Part shown: in pieces, positions 28,088 through 38,459 of the stretch
Layout of the letters: every line of letters starts with the position of its first letter
How positions within the stretch are numbered: position 1 is the first letter of the stretch
Source: Anaerolineaceae bacterium
GTDB taxonomy: Bacteria > Chloroflexota > Anaerolineae > Aggregatilineales > Phototrophicaceae
DNA: 64,000 nucleotides
NCBI GenBank assembly: GCA_028818375.1
Contig: JAPPOB010000005.1
Coordinates: forward strand, 186,001 to 250,000
Direction of reading: 5' to 3'
The notes under the pieces: generated by a model
What the model saw: the letters and a program-made list of their open reading frames with translations, nothing else
Databases searched by the model: none
What the model was told of the DNA's origin: nothing
Translations under genes and position numbers: made by a program

Positions 28088-31000
28088 GGGAGCGGACCGG
28101 CCTCTGCGCCCAGCTGTTGCAGCACGTGACGGGCCAGTTCACCGGTCTCGCGCGGCTCCCAGTGCGGATGGCTGTGCTCATTCAGCAGGGCGCGCAAGGC
28201 GGGCACGCAGCGCCGCGTGCCGATGCGCTCCAGCGTCGCCACGGCGTACCAGCGCACCATGGCGTCACTGTCCTGCAGGGCCGCGATGGCGTAGGTTTCG
28301 CCCTCCCGGCGCCCGGCCTCGCCGAGGGCCACCACGGCCGCCAGGCGCACCAGCGACTCACTGTCCTGACAGAGCGCGCCCAGGGCCCGGATGCCCGCCG
28401 GATGCACCAGACGCCCCAGGGCCTCGGCGACGGCTTCGCGCAGCAGAGGGTCGGGATCGCGCGCCAGTGGAACAAGATGCCGCGCCGCGCCGGCATCGCC
28501 GCACTCCAGCAGGGCGCGCAGGGCGGCGACGCGCAGGGGCTGGTTTTCGTCCTGCAGCAGCGGCGCCAGGGAATCGCTGGCGGCCGGGTTGCCCAGGGCC
28601 GCCAGGGCCTCCACCGCCGCCCAACGCAGCATCCAGTCCGGCTCGCGCAAGACCTTGCAGAGACGCGCCATAATGTGCCCGTTGCGCAGGCCACGAAAGT
28701 GCTGCGCCCAGGCCGTCAGGCTGCGGGCGGCTTCCTCACGTTCGCCCCAGACGCTGTTGCGCAGGCGCTCCAGCAGCGCGTCGAGGGTATCGGGCGCCGC
28801 TGCGTGGGCGGCCTGGCCCGTCGCAAGCGCCGGAGCCCAGGCCGGGTCGCCGCGCGCCCGCAGGGCCTCGCGCGCCGTCTTGCGCACCGCCTCGTCGGCA
28901 TCGCGGCGCATACGGCGCAGGGCCGCCTCTGCCTCGGGCGCTTCCATGCGGGACAGCGCGGCGGTCGCCAGACGCCGCAGGTTGGCCTCGTCGCTCTCCA
29001 GCGCGGGGGTGAGGCTGTCCAGGGCCGAGTCGCCCAGGGTCGCCAGCGCCAGCGCCGCCGCCCGCCGGACGCGCCAGTTGTCGTGGCGCAGGACGGCGAC
29101 CAGCGCCGGTGCAGCCATGGCGTCGCCGAGCCGCCCCAGCGCCGCGCTGGCCTCCATGCACACGAGGTCGTCCCCGTCCTGCAGCAACTGCATCAGAGCG
29201 GGCACGCCGGCGACGTCCTGCAACCAGGCCAGGCCCTGACAAGCGCCCCGGCGCAGGCGCGCGTCCTCGTTCATCAGCAGCATCAGCAGGGTCGGCAGGC
29301 CCCGCTCACGCAGATTGTGAATGGCCACGCGCGCCGCGTCCGTCAGCGCCGCCCCTGACGCCGCCAGATTGTCCTGCAGCGACGGGAGGGTCGGCACATC
29401 CAGCTGCCACAGCGCCAGCACGGCGGCGCGGCGCACGGCGGGCGTCCCCTCGCGCATGGCGGCCAGGAGCACGGGCAGCGCCAGCTCGAGGTCGATTTCC
29501 GCCAGGGCGCCGGCCGTGGCGACTCGGGCGTCATGCTGCGCGCTGTGCGCCACGCGGATCAGGTTGCCGATGATCGGCTCCACGCTGCGTTCCGGCACGT
29601 CGATGCCGTTGGCGATGCAGCGCAGGGCGAGGAAGGGATTGACGCGGTTGATGCCCAGCAGCGTCTCTTCCGGGTTGGCGCTGAGGCAGGCCGCCGTGAT
29701 GATCATCGACTCGCGGCTGTCCTGTTGGCGGTCGCCCCCTTCGCCGGTGACCGGTGGCCGCACCTGGCGCCAGAGCGCGCCATCGCGCTGCGTCAGCGCC
29801 GAGAAATACTCCATTTGCGCTTGCCAGGTGAAGCGCAGGCGCTCGCCCCTTTGCTGCAGGAAGTTGGCTCGCAGGGCCGCCTCCAGCAGGTCGCGTCGGC
29901 CAACGTGGCCCAGCGCTTCCCGCCGCAAAACGTAGACGCCCGACTCACCGGCCAGCATGGCGCTGGCCAGCGCGCCCAACCCCGCCTCCACTTCCTCCAG
30001 TCTGAGGCTGGTGAAGAGGCTGTCGTCCGGTTGCCGCAGCCACATCTCGGCGGTGGCCCGCCGCAACAGGGCGCCGCGGTTCTCCACCGCTTCGTCGCCG
30101 GGCCGGCTCTTGTGCAGCAGGCAGAGCGCCCCCAGCAGAAATACGTTGCGCGCCATCAGTCGCCGGGGCCGCAGGTCGCCGCCGGCCCCGGTCGACGTGT
30201 CTCCCAGCAGCGTATCCAGCAAACGGGGCGCGGCCTGCGGCCCCAGCCAGCTGCGCACGAAGAAGCGGATGTTCTCCGCCGACAGCGGGCCGGTCTGCGC
30301 CAGAGGCAGCCCCAGGCTGAGGTCAAAGCGATAGTCCTGCGCGCGGCAGGTGATCACGACCTGTTGCGGCGCCCGGGCCGAGGCAAGCCACTTGCGCAGC
30401 AAACCGATCTTGTGGTGACGGCGCCCGCCGATCTCGTTCAGTCCGTCCAGATAGAGCGCGACCTCTCCCCGCGTCAGTAAACGCAGGGGATCGCCGGGCA
30501 GGTGCCAGTGGGCACGGACCAGGTCCGCCACCGTCATGGGGTCTTCCCAGTCGACGAGGTCGATGAGCAGGGGCAGCGGCCCGCTGCGCAGCAACTGCCA
30601 GTGATGGACGTCGTTGAGAGCCAGATTGTGCAGCGCCGTCGTCTTGCCGCTGCCCGCGTCGCCGACCAGTACCAGGCGCGAGTGTCGTTCGCGGATTTGC
30701 GCCAGGGTCTGCGGCCGGCTGCGGCGCCCGGCAAGGGGCGCCCCTTCGGCCAGCGTCGGCACGTGGTCGATCAGCACGAAAGTGGCCTGTTCCATCCAGG
30801 CGCGGATGCCGGGCGGCTCGGGCCGCAGCTGGTCCTGGCTGATGACGCGGTCCACCGGGCTGGCATGCTCCAGATACTCCTGCAGGCCGCGCCGCGTGTG
30901 GAGGTCGACCGCCAGATCGGTCAACTGCGTATCGATGGCGTCCGGCTGATAGCGGATGCGCTCGCCAAAGTGCTGGCGCAACACGGCCACCAGGTTCTCC

Positions 31001-31452
31001 GCGCGGTGACGGAAGCGGTTGGGGCTGCGCCAGTCGCTGAAGTCGAAATACTGCGCCCGCTCCACCTCCATCGGCCACTGCGTCTCATCAATGGGCTCCA
31101 GCAGCACCGGCACCAGCGGGCAGCCGATGCGATCCGCGCGCGAGAGTTCGCGCTGGCAGTAACGCGATGCGACGTAGCCGCGGGAGATCACCGGGATGGC
31201 GGCGACGGCGCTGTGCAGGGCGTCCTGCAGGACGCTGCGCCAGTCCTCGCCAGGCAGAATGTTGAGGCGGTCCATCCACAGCCGGATGCCGGCGCGGCGC
31301 AGGGTCGCCGCCAGCAGCAACGCGAACTCGCCGTCGTCGCTGCGATAGCTGATGAAGACATGACCGCCGCCAGGCCGGTCACGCCTGGGGGGCGTATGGG
31401 TCGCCGGACCGCCTGTCGGGGCGGAAGCGGCGGGGAAGTGCCCGGGACTCAT
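28084..31452 (-). CDS. TIR-NACHT-HEAT repeat (NLR-like STAND) protein
   Basis: 1122 aa from ATG 31452; GTG 31497 is an alternative. Residues 31-160 are a TIR domain (HVFISYRSDD, RLWMDRLNILPGEDW, SRYCQREL with candidate catalytic Glu102). Residues about 255-410 are a NACHT NTPase: Walker A GDAGSGKTT at 264-272, Walker B LYLDGLNE at 333-340 and VVITCRAQDY near 370. From about 630 to the end run numerous HEAT/PBS-lyase-like repeats of about 31 residues. This matches NLR-like bacterial sensors in which repeats perceive a trigger, NACHT oligomerises and TIR degrades NAD or makes a signal nucleotide. It overlaps the TIR-FGE gene by four bases. An immune role is inferred from architecture. Confidence 0.88.
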
Positions 31453-31617
31453 GTGAATGCGCTCGGGGACGGTTTCGCTGAACTCAAGGTATAACACGCC
31501 CGGCCAGGCGGGTCAATCAGGACGCTCCGGCACAGGATTTTCGTCAGTACTCCACCCAACGAACCTGGGTACGCCAAACGCTGCGGTACGGCGTCGCTTC
31601 CCGCTTACGCCGTCGCC

Positions 31618-33534
31618 TCACTGCCGCCACACTTCCTGACCCGTCGCGCGGGCATCATAGCCGGGTTCGCACCCCAGCGCCGCGCGAAAGCGCCCGTCCG
31701 CCAGAAGCTCCAGCAGCGCCTGCATACCCGCCAGCGCCAGATGCCGCTCCGGGATGCAGAGATCGAAGCGTTCCTCGCCCACCGGCACGAAGTCCAGTTC
31801 CAGCGCCTGCGCCGCGCGGCGCAAACCGAGGCCGCAATCCGCCACGCCCGAGGCCACCGCCGCCGCCACTGCCAAATGGGTGTAGACCTCCCGGTCATGG
31901 CCCTCGATGTCAGCGCTGGCGATGCCCAGGCGTCTCAACTCGTAGTCCAGCAGCACGCGCGTGCCGGAGCCGCGTTGCCGGTTGACGTAGCGCAGGCGCG
32001 GCAGGTCCTGCAGGCCGCGCACAGAGCGGGGGTTGCCGCGCGCCACGATCAGCCCCTGCTCGCGATGCGCGAAGGTCACCAGACGCAGCGCCTCCTGCGG
32101 CAGCCACTGACCCACCGCCGCCACGTTGTACTCACCGCTGACCTCATCGAGCAAATGCGTGCCCGCCAGATGCGACTCCGCGCGGCGCAGGGCGACAAGC
32201 CCGCCCAGTGAGCCCACGTTGGCCGAGACCAGGCGCCGGCCGCGTTGCGCCAGCCATTGCGCCAGCAGATCCAACAGCGGGTCGTGGCTGCCCTGGGCCA
32301 ACAGGCTGCGACGCAGCTCCGTCAGGGGCCGCAGGAGTTGCACGGTGGCCTGCGCGCCGCGGTTCAGCCCCTCGCTGAAGCGCGGCACCAGCGCCAGGCC
32401 GTCGGCGCGCAGCAACGAGCTGATCACGCCCGCGCCCTGCCCCAGCGGCGAGGCCAGCAAGCGCCCGTCCACCTGCGCCAGGGTGACGCGGACGTAATCG
32501 TCATCACCCGTCGGCGAGACCAGCTTGCGGGTCATGATGGCCTGCACTTCTTCGCGCGTAGCAGCACCCAGGCCCAGCCATTGACGCAGCAGCGGCGTCA
32601 CGAAGAGCTCGCCGGTCAGCGCGGCGCTGACCGGATAACCGGGCACGCCGATCACCGGCAGGCCCCGCAGCATGCCCATGATCACCGGGTGACCCGGCCG
32701 CACGGCCACGCCGTGCACCAGCAACTCCCCTTCTGCGCGCAGCACGGCCGCGCTGTAATCGCGGCTGCCCGCCGACGAGCCCGAAAGCAGGAGGATGAGG
32801 TCCGGCTCCTGCGTCAGCGCCGCCAGCAGCGACGCGCGGACCGCCAGGGGCTCGTCCGCCGCGCTGCCCAGCACGAGCGCCTCGCCACCGGCCTCCCGCA
32901 CCTGGGCCGCCAGCACCAGACTGTTGCTCTCAATGACCTGCCCCGGGGCCGGGTCGACGCCCGGCGCCACCAGTTCGCTGCCGGTCGGCAGAATCAGGAC
33001 CCGCGGCCGCCGCCGCACCAGCACGCTGTCGTGGCCGCAGCCGGCCAGCGCGCCGAGGTCCACCGGCCGCAGCAGGTGGTTGGGCGGCAGCACCAGCTCG
33101 CTGGCGACCATGTCCTCGCCCATCGGTCGCAAATGCTGCCAGGGGGCGACCGCGCCGCGAATCGCGATGCATCCCTCGTCCAGTTCCTGCGTGTGTTCGA
33201 TCATGATGACGGCGTCCCGGTCCGCGGGCAGCGGATCGCCGGTGTTGACCGGCCGCGCCTCATCCGGCACGGCCAGGGTCAGCGGACGCGTCTCGGTCGC
33301 GCCCCGGGTCTTCGCCGCCATCACCGCATAGCCGTCCATGGCTGCCGCGTGATAATGGGGCGCGGACAAGCGCGCGTACACGGCCTCCGCCGTCACGCGC
33401 CCGCACGCCTCCGCCAGCGGCAGGCGCTCGCCCGGCAGCGGCCCGTCCCTCCCGGCAGCGCGCAGCGCCGTCTCCAGCCGCGTCCGCGCCTGCTCCGCCG
33501 GGATATCTTCCAGGTAGACGTTGCGCTCCTCCAT
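31618..33534 (-). CDS. moeA: Molybdopterin molybdenumtransferase MoeA fused to a periplasmic-binding-like domain
   Basis: 638 aa, much longer than plain MoeA (about 410). Residues 1-410 are MoeA: MDGYAVMA, the VNTGDPLPADRDAVIMIE block, LLLSGSSAGSRDYS and IGVPGYPVSAAL. Residues about 430-638 form a PBP_like/LysR-substrate-type domain (VSANVGSLGGLVALRRAESHLAGTHLL, RQRGSGTRVLLDYELRRLGI). Such fusions are known in bacteria and archaea; the extra domain is thought to bind molybdate, tungstate or a related ligand. MoeA inserts molybdenum into adenylated molybdopterin in the cytoplasm. It stands alone here with no molybdate transporter or moaA nearby. The upstream gap separates it from a divergent monooxygenase gene. 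Confidence 0.93.
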   Translation of the reverse strand: MEERNVYLEDIPAEQARTRLETALRAAGRDGPLPGERLPLAEACGRVTAEAVYARLSAPHYHAAAMDGYAVMAAKTRGATETRPLTLAVPDEARPVNTGDPLPADRDAVIMIEHTQELDEGCIAIRGAVAPWQHLRPMGEDMVASELVLPPNHLLRPVDLGALAGCGHDSVLVRRRPRVLILPTGSELVAPGVDPAPGQVIESNSLVLAAQVREAGGEALVLGSAADEPLAVRASLLAALTQEPDLILLLSGSSAGSRDYSAAVLRAEGELLVHGVAVRPGHPVIMGMLRGLPVIGVPGYPVSAALTGELFVTPLLRQWLGLGAATREEVQAIMTRKLVSPTGDDDYVRVTLAQVDGRLLASPLGQGAGVISSLLRADGLALVPRFSEGLNRGAQATVQLLRPLTELRRSLLAQGSHDPLLDLLAQWLAQRGRRLVSANVGSLGGLVALRRAESHLAGTHLLDEVSGEYNVAAVGQWLPQEALRLVTFAHREQGLIVARGNPRSVRGLQDLPRLRYVNRQRGSGTRVLLDYELRRLGIASADIEGHDREVYTHLAVAAAVASGVADCGLGLRRAAQALELDFVPVGEERFDLCIPERHLALAGMQALLELLADGRFRAALGCEPGYDARATGQEVWRQ

Positions 33535-33652
33535 GGCGGCAGTATAGCGTGACAGGTATGGCGGCCCTCACCTGCGACCCTTTTCCGCAAGTGTCCTTTT
33601 TGCCAGGTTACACTCACACTAGACCTTTGGCATTTGCACCAGGAGCTTGCCC

Positions 33653-34567
33653 ATGACCCTGCGCTTCGGCCTCAACCTGCCCGCCGGACCCATCATTGGC
33701 CCGCCGGGCAAGTTCATGGACGACCTCGACGTCGCCCTGCCGCGACTGGTCGGCCACTTCGACAGCCTGTGGATGACCGATCACTTCATCTGGGACCGCA
33801 ATCCCTGTTACGAAGCCTGGACGGTTATCAGTTACTTCGCCGCCCGCTGGCCGCAGTTCAAAATCGGCCCCATGGTGCTGGGTCAGAGCTACCGCAACCC
33901 GGCCCTGCTGGCCAAGATGGCGGCCACCCTGCAGCATCTCACCGGCGGGCGCTTCATCATGGGCATCGGCGCCGGCTGGAAGGAGGACGAATACCGCGCC
34001 TACGACTGGCCCTACCCGCGCGCCGGCATTCGCATCGAACAGTTGCAGGACACCCTCGAAATCATGACCCGCCTGTGGCGCGAACCCGGCCCGGTCAGCT
34101 GGCAGGGTCGCCACTACCGCATTGTGGACGCCATCTGCGAGCCGCGCCCCAACCCCGTCCCGCCCGTCATCGTGGGCGGCGCCGGCCGCAAGACCATGCG
34201 CCTCGCCGCGCAGTACGCCGACGGCTGGAACCTGTCCGACTCGCCGATCGAACGCTTTCGCGAGCGAAACGCCATCCTGCAGCAGCACTGCGAGGAACTG
34301 GGGCGCGACCCCGAAAGCATCGAACGCTCCTGGTTCGGTCGCCTCAGCATCGCAAACAGCGAGCGGGCGGCCATCGCGCGCAGCCAGGGCCGCTGGCAGC
34401 GCGACCGCGCCTTCGTCGGCACGGCGTCACAGTGTATCGAGATGATGCAGCCCTTTGTGGATGGTGGCGTCCGTTACTTCATGCTCGACATCATGGACTT
34501 CGCCGACGAAGACGTCCTCGGCGCAGTCATCGAGGAGGTCCTGCCTGCCCTGCGCCAGACGTCCTGA
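33653..34567 (+). CDS. LLM-class flavin/F420-dependent oxidoreductase
   Basis: 304 aa from ATG 33653, with AGGAG seven bases upstream (TTG 33647 rejected). It has the luciferase-like monooxygenase TIM barrel layout: LRFGLNLPAGP, FDSLWMTDHFIWD, SYRNPALLAKMAATLQHLTGGRFIMGIGAGW and a C-terminal FVGTASQCIEMMQPFVDGGV. The family uses FMN or F420 to oxidise or reduce small molecules; substrate and cofactor cannot be read from sequence. It is followed after 25 bp by a close paralogue, so the two probably form one operon or a heterodimer. Confidence 0.88.
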   Translation: MTLRFGLNLPAGPIIGPPGKFMDDLDVALPRLVGHFDSLWMTDHFIWDRNPCYEAWTVISYFAARWPQFKIGPMVLGQSYRNPALLAKMAATLQHLTGGRFIMGIGAGWKEDEYRAYDWPYPRAGIRIEQLQDTLEIMTRLWREPGPVSWQGRHYRIVDAICEPRPNPVPPVIVGGAGRKTMRLAAQYADGWNLSDSPIERFRERNAILQQHCEELGRDPESIERSWFGRLSIANSERAAIARSQGRWQRDRAFVGTASQCIEMMQPFVDGGVRYFMLDIMDFADEDVLGAVIEEVLPALRQTS

Positions 34568-34592
34568 CCATCGCATTCGGGAATCCAATGAC

Positions 34593-35498
34593 ATGACCTG
34601 CCACATCAGCCTGAGCCTGCCGCCGGGCCCCGACAAGGGAAAACTCGGCAAATACCTGGACGACCTCGACGTCGCCCTGCCGCAGCTGGCCGGCCACGTC
34701 GACAGCCTGTGGATGACCGATCACTTCATTTGGGACGACGACCCCTGTTACGAAGCCTGGACCGTCATGTGTTATCTCGCGGCCCGCTGGCCACAGTACC
34801 GCATCGGCTCGATTGTCCTCTGCCAGAGTTACCGCAACCCGGCCCTGCTGGCCAAAATGGGCGCCACGCTGCAGTCCCTCTCGGGCGGTCGCTTCATCAT
34901 GGGCATCGGCGCGGGCTGGAAGGAAGACGAATACCGCGCCTACGACTTTGACTTCCCGCGCGCCGGCATCCGCGTTGAGCAACTGCAGGACACGCTGGAA
35001 ATTCTGACGCGGATGTGGCGCGAACCAGGGCCAGTGACCTGGCAGGGCCGCCACTACCGCATCACGGAGGCCATCTGCGAGCCTCGGCCGCAGCCCGTCC
35101 CGCCCATCATCGTCGGCGCGGGAGAACGCAAGACCATTCGTCTCGCCGTCCAGTACGCCGACGGCTGGAACCCCGCGGTCTTTGAACTGCCTCTCTTCCG
35201 CGATCGTCTCACCATCTTTCATCAGCACTGTGAAGAACTGGAACGCGACCCCGCCGGCATCGAGATCTCCTGGTGCGGCCGGCTCAGCGTCGCCGCCACG
35301 GAGCGGGCCGCCCACGAGCGCAACAACCGTTCCTGGGAGCGCGAAGATGGCTTCGTCGGCTCTCCGGCGCAGGTCATCGAGCAAATGCAAGGCTTCATCG
35401 ACCTCGGCGTCAGCCGCTTCATTCTGGAGATTCTCGAATTCAGTGACGAGGACGTCATCGGCATCCTGAAGGAAGACATTCTGCCCGCCCTGCGCTGA
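34593..35498 (+). CDS. LLM-class flavin/F420-dependent oxidoreductase, tandem paralogue
   Basis: 301 aa starting at ATG 34593; a longer in-frame open stretch lies inside the preceding gene and was discounted. The sequence parallels the upstream copy throughout, with DSLWMTDHFIWDDDPCYEAWTV, FIMGIGAGWKEDEYRAYDFDFP and a matching C-terminal FVGSPAQVIEQMQGFIDLGV. Long near-identical DNA blocks show a local duplication followed by divergence. A weak ribosome site suggests translational coupling to the first copy. The gene ends before a palindrome-rich intergenic stretch. Confidence 0.88.
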   Translation: MTCHISLSLPPGPDKGKLGKYLDDLDVALPQLAGHVDSLWMTDHFIWDDDPCYEAWTVMCYLAARWPQYRIGSIVLCQSYRNPALLAKMGATLQSLSGGRFIMGIGAGWKEDEYRAYDFDFPRAGIRVEQLQDTLEILTRMWREPGPVTWQGRHYRITEAICEPRPQPVPPIIVGAGERKTIRLAVQYADGWNPAVFELPLFRDRLTIFHQHCEELERDPAGIEISWCGRLSVAATERAAHERNNRSWEREDGFVGSPAQVIEQMQGFIDLGVSRFILEILEFSDEDVIGILKEDILPALR

Positions 35499-35529
35499 AT
35501 GGTGCCCAAATCGACGAATACGGGATGGC

Positions 35530-35550
35530 GGGCGATTTGATAAATCGCCC
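35530..35550. repeat. Family B palindrome (GGGCGATTT/AAATCGCCC)
   Basis: A perfect 9-bp inverted repeat with a 3-nt loop, 32 bp after the second LLM stop. It could end transcription of the LLM pair. The same family occurs at 35609-35629 and 45298-45318. Confidence 0.7.
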
Positions 35551-35608
35551 CTGCAGTGCCGGGCAAGAGGGACGACCGGTTAGCTCGCCCCGGCCCCGGA
35601 TGATGCAG

Positions 35609-35629
35609 GGGCGACATACCATGTCGCCC
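35609..35629. repeat. Family B palindrome (GGGCGACAT/ATGTCGCCC)
   Basis: A perfect 9-bp inverted repeat with a 3-nt loop. The copy at 45298-45318 has identical arms and a different loop, and both lie near a GCAGGGGCGA string, so the repeated unit is longer than the palindrome alone. Confidence 0.75.
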
Positions 35630-35706
35630 GAGTGTTGAGCCGCCTGGCCACGCCCCATTCGCCGCGCTATGCTGACGGGCAGCGTTTCGCCCCGAAGGAA
35701 AAGCCC

Positions 35707-36558
35707 ATGAAACTCGTATCCATCGCCCCTGACATGCGCCTCGGCATCTGGCTTGACGACGCCGTGGTCGATACCTCCGCCGCCGGCGTCGCCGGCATGC
35801 CCGGCGCCATGGCCGACGCGCTCAACGGCGGCGCGGCCGCCCTCGACTCGCTGCGCAACCTCGCCGCCGACCCGCCGGAAGCCGCGCTCTTGCCCGCCGA
35901 CCAGGTGACGCTCGGCCCCTGCGTGCCGCAGCCGGGCAAAATCCTCTGCGTCGGCCTCAACTACGCCAAACATGCCGCCGAAGGCGGCCAGGCGATTCCG
36001 GAAACGCCGGTGCTCTTCTCCAAGTTCAACAACAGCCTCGCCGGCCCCGATGAGGACGTTCCCCTGCCCGCCAGCGCCGTCGAATACGACTATGAAGTCG
36101 AGTTGACCGCCGTCATCGGCAGGACGACGCGCGACGTCAGCGTGGACGAGGCCCTCGATTACGTCGCCGGCTACTGTTGCAGCAACGACGTCAGCGCGCG
36201 CGACCTGCAGATGCTCACCGGTCAATGGCTGCTGGGCAAGACTTTGGACAAGTTCCTGCCGCTGGGCCCCTGGCTGGTCACCCGTGACGAGGTGCCCGAC
36301 CCCCAGGCGCTGGGTCTGCGCTGCTGGCTCAACGACGAACTGCGCCAGGACTCCAACACCTCGGACATGATATTCAGCGTGGCCGAGATCGTCAGTTACG
36401 CCAGCCGCTACATGACCCTTGAGGCCGGTGACGTGATTTCCACCGGCACGCCCGAGGGGGTCATCATGGGGATGGACCCCCGCGTCTGGATGAAGGCCGG
36501 CGATGTCGTCAGCGTCGAGGTCGACGGTCTGGGCCGGCTGACGAATCGCCTGGTTTGA
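35707..36558 (+). CDS. Fumarylacetoacetate hydrolase (FAH)-family protein
   Basis: 283 aa from ATG 35707 with AAGGAA upstream. The FAH fold is clear: KILCVGLNYAKHAAEGG, YDYEVELTAVIGR with metal-binding Glu130 and Glu132, and CCSNDVSARDLQ with Asp161, then ISTGTPEGV. The family hydrolyses or decarboxylates/hydrates 2-keto acids with Mg2+ (for example 2-keto-3-deoxy-L-fuconate or ureidoglycolate-type substrates). With a sugar-acid dehydratase elsewhere in the window, cleavage of a keto-deoxy sugar acid is plausible but unproven. It converges with a nucleoside hydrolase gene. Confidence 0.9.
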   Translation: MKLVSIAPDMRLGIWLDDAVVDTSAAGVAGMPGAMADALNGGAAALDSLRNLAADPPEAALLPADQVTLGPCVPQPGKILCVGLNYAKHAAEGGQAIPETPVLFSKFNNSLAGPDEDVPLPASAVEYDYEVELTAVIGRTTRDVSVDEALDYVAGYCCSNDVSARDLQMLTGQWLLGKTLDKFLPLGPWLVTRDEVPDPQALGLRCWLNDELRQDSNTSDMIFSVAEIVSYASRYMTLEAGDVISTGTPEGVIMGMDPRVWMKAGDVVSVEVDGLGRLTNRLV

Positions 36559-36615
36559 GTGAAAGAACATTCACACTTCCTGGCGCGGCAGGACTTTCGG
36601 GGTAAACGGTCAACA

Positions 36616-36634
36616 CCTCTCCGCGGGGGAGAGG
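36616..36634. terminator. Hairpin between convergent FAH and nucleoside hydrolase genes
   Basis: CCTCTCC and GGAGAGG form a 7-bp stem with a GC-rich 5-nt loop inside the 121-bp convergent gap. It resembles the palindromic core of repeat family A. No T-run follows on either strand. Confidence 0.4.
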
Positions 36635-36679
36635 GCATCGGCGTGCGGGCCAAAGACAAGGTGTTTTGGTCGGGATGCA

Positions 36680-37543
36680 TTAAACCCCCAGAGTCCCGAA
36701 GTAGTGCTCGAAGAAGCGGGCGACGTCCACTGAGGTCGCCACTTCGTGCGGGCCGTCGCCGCTTTCCTGCCAGCCCGTCTTGCCGGGCGACTTGTCCAGA
36801 TCGACCGTCACCTGGCCGCGCGTGAAGCCGCAGATCGCCTCATCAAACAGACAGGCCGCCGCCAGGGGATCGTGCAGCGTCATCTCCGCCCGTTCCGCGA
36901 ACCACACTTCGGCAAAGTCCATCACAGGGCTCAGCAACCCCTTACTGAAGCGCTGCCGCACATCGTCCGGCGACAGGCGCACCTGGGTCGTCACGTCCAG
37001 CCCGACGGAGCGATGCGGGCGCACGGGCGCGCGGTACACCATAGCCGTCGCATGGGGGTCGAGGATGGCGTTCCATTCCTCGAAGTCGCGCACGCCGCTC
37101 CAGTAGGAGCCGCCCATCAGCATCAGCCCGCCCAGCAGTGACGGGATTTCCGGGTCCGTGGCGAAAAGTAGCGCCACGTTGGTCAGCGGGCCGATGGGCA
37201 ACAGCCACACCTCGCCCGGATGCGCGCGAATCGTCCGCTGCATGAACGCGATCGCCGCGCCGCGCGGAAACTCTGTGTCATGTGCCCAGTCGCCCAGGGC
37301 GTCGGCCTGCGGCGACGCGGGTTGCCGTTGCTCGACCAGCAAGGGCTGCTCCGCGCCGATGTAAATCGGGACGTTCACGCCCGCCTCGCGGCAGAGCGCG
37401 CTGGCCAGCATGCCGCGGCGCTGCCCCTCGCCGGTGACGGTCGTGATCCCCAGCAACTCGCAGTCCGGCTGCGCCAGCAGGTAGGCCAGGCAGGCCGCGT
37501 CGTCGATGTCCGAGCCGATGTCCGTATCCAGCAAGACCTTCAT
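36680..37543 (-). CDS. Inosine/uridine-preferring nucleoside hydrolase family protein
   Basis: 287 aa. The N-terminal aspartate cluster of the family is present ([20 protein letters not shown]), binding Ca2+, followed by [23 protein letters not shown] and LMGGSYW. These enzymes split the N-glycosidic bond of nucleosides to ribose and base in salvage. A GGGAGC ribosome site precedes the ATG. It lies downstream of, but 52 bp away from, the restriction-modification pair and has normal GC, so it is probably not part of that module. Confidence 0.92.
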   Translation of the reverse strand: MKVLLDTDIGSDIDDAACLAYLLAQPDCELLGITTVTGEGQRRGMLASALCREAGVNVPIYIGAEQPLLVEQRQPASPQADALGDWAHDTEFPRGAAIAFMQRTIRAHPGEVWLLPIGPLTNVALLFATDPEIPSLLGGLMLMGGSYWSGVRDFEEWNAILDPHATAMVYRAPVRPHRSVGLDVTTQVRLSPDDVRQRFSKGLLSPVMDFAEVWFAERAEMTLHDPLAAACLFDEAICGFTRGQVTVDLDKSPGKTGWQESGDGPHEVATSVDVARFFEHYFGTLGV

Positions 37544-37595
37544 GTGCGCTCCCTTTACCGGAACCTGTCACCCAAAATAAATCTTTGAGTGAATA

Positions 37596-38459
37596 TCACT
37601 CAAGATACCAATGTAGTTTCGACCGAAGCGTCTTCTCAAACTCGGTTCGATTTACAGTCCGTGCTGCCAGCAGCTTTTTGGTCGAATCTTCAAGCGAAAG
37701 TGTTTCCCAATGCCAACGTTGAAGTCTGTAACCGGATGAAACTTCAGGAACCAACCAGATGACTTCCCCTTCGTCCAAATCCTGAACCGGATTCGGGCTT
37801 GGCCCACCAATTGACTCGAAGAACTGGCGGTCCACCGACACGGCAAGTTTGGTGCCCCAGCGACGCAAGGTCGGGACCTTGACCTGGAGTTGGGGCATTA
37901 GCCGTTTTGCACTGGATGATCGCCAGTCAGGGCGACGAATCGCATTCGGATAAGGGGGCAAGACACTCGAATCCGCCAACAATCTTTCAAATTCACTCGT
38001 CATTCCCTTACCGGAGAAATAAACGGCCTGAATTTCCAACCCGTACCAGACAAGATTTCCGTCATCATCGTTGGCCAGCACCAGGTCAATTCGCCCGGCC
38101 GGCTTGTCAGTCACAGTTGAATGCATAAATGGCACTTCAAAGGCGATCAGGGCAGTTTCCTTATCAAGGCCAACTACGTCTGCCAACCATCGAGTAACGA
38201 GGTCACCGGCCTTAAACCGTTCAGGGCAAACGATGACCGGGTCGCCTTGCCGAGGGCCAATTCGACCCCTCACTCCCTCGGCGTAGCGCTGAATTGAGCA
38301 AACACCGCCTTTCTTGCGGCACTGAGTGTGGTTTCGCTGGAACGGGCAATGCGGGGCTTCGATTTCACCCAGTGCCATGGCCGCAAGTTGCTTGCGTTTT
38401 GCCACTGACATCTCGGCAAATGGCTCGCCGAACCACTCGGCAATGCCGTACCGGCTCAT
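37596..38459 (-). CDS. NotI-family type II restriction endonuclease
   Basis: 287 aa. Four cysteines arranged C38-x8-C47-x6-C54-x23-C78 (HCPF, QCRKKGGVC, VCPE) match the unusual metal-binding fold of NotI-like enzymes. The PD-(D/E)xK-type site appears as D125 (GRIDLVLAND) and E142-x-Q144 (LEIQAVYF), the same Asp...Glu-x-Gln pattern I recall for NotI. It overlaps the stop of an adenine methyltransferase gene as ATGA, forming a type II restriction-modification operon. The DNA is visibly AT-richer than its neighbours, as expected for a transferred module. The recognition site cannot be deduced; a rare GC-rich site is possible. Confidence 0.82.
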   Translation of the reverse strand: MSRYGIAEWFGEPFAEMSVAKRKQLAAMALGEIEAPHCPFQRNHTQCRKKGGVCSIQRYAEGVRGRIGPRQGDPVIVCPERFKAGDLVTRWLADVVGLDKETALIAFEVPFMHSTVTDKPAGRIDLVLANDDDGNLVWYGLEIQAVYFSGKGMTSEFERLLADSSVLPPYPNAIRRPDWRSSSAKRLMPQLQVKVPTLRRWGTKLAVSVDRQFFESIGGPSPNPVQDLDEGEVIWLVPEVSSGYRLQRWHWETLSLEDSTKKLLAARTVNRTEFEKTLRSKLHWYLE

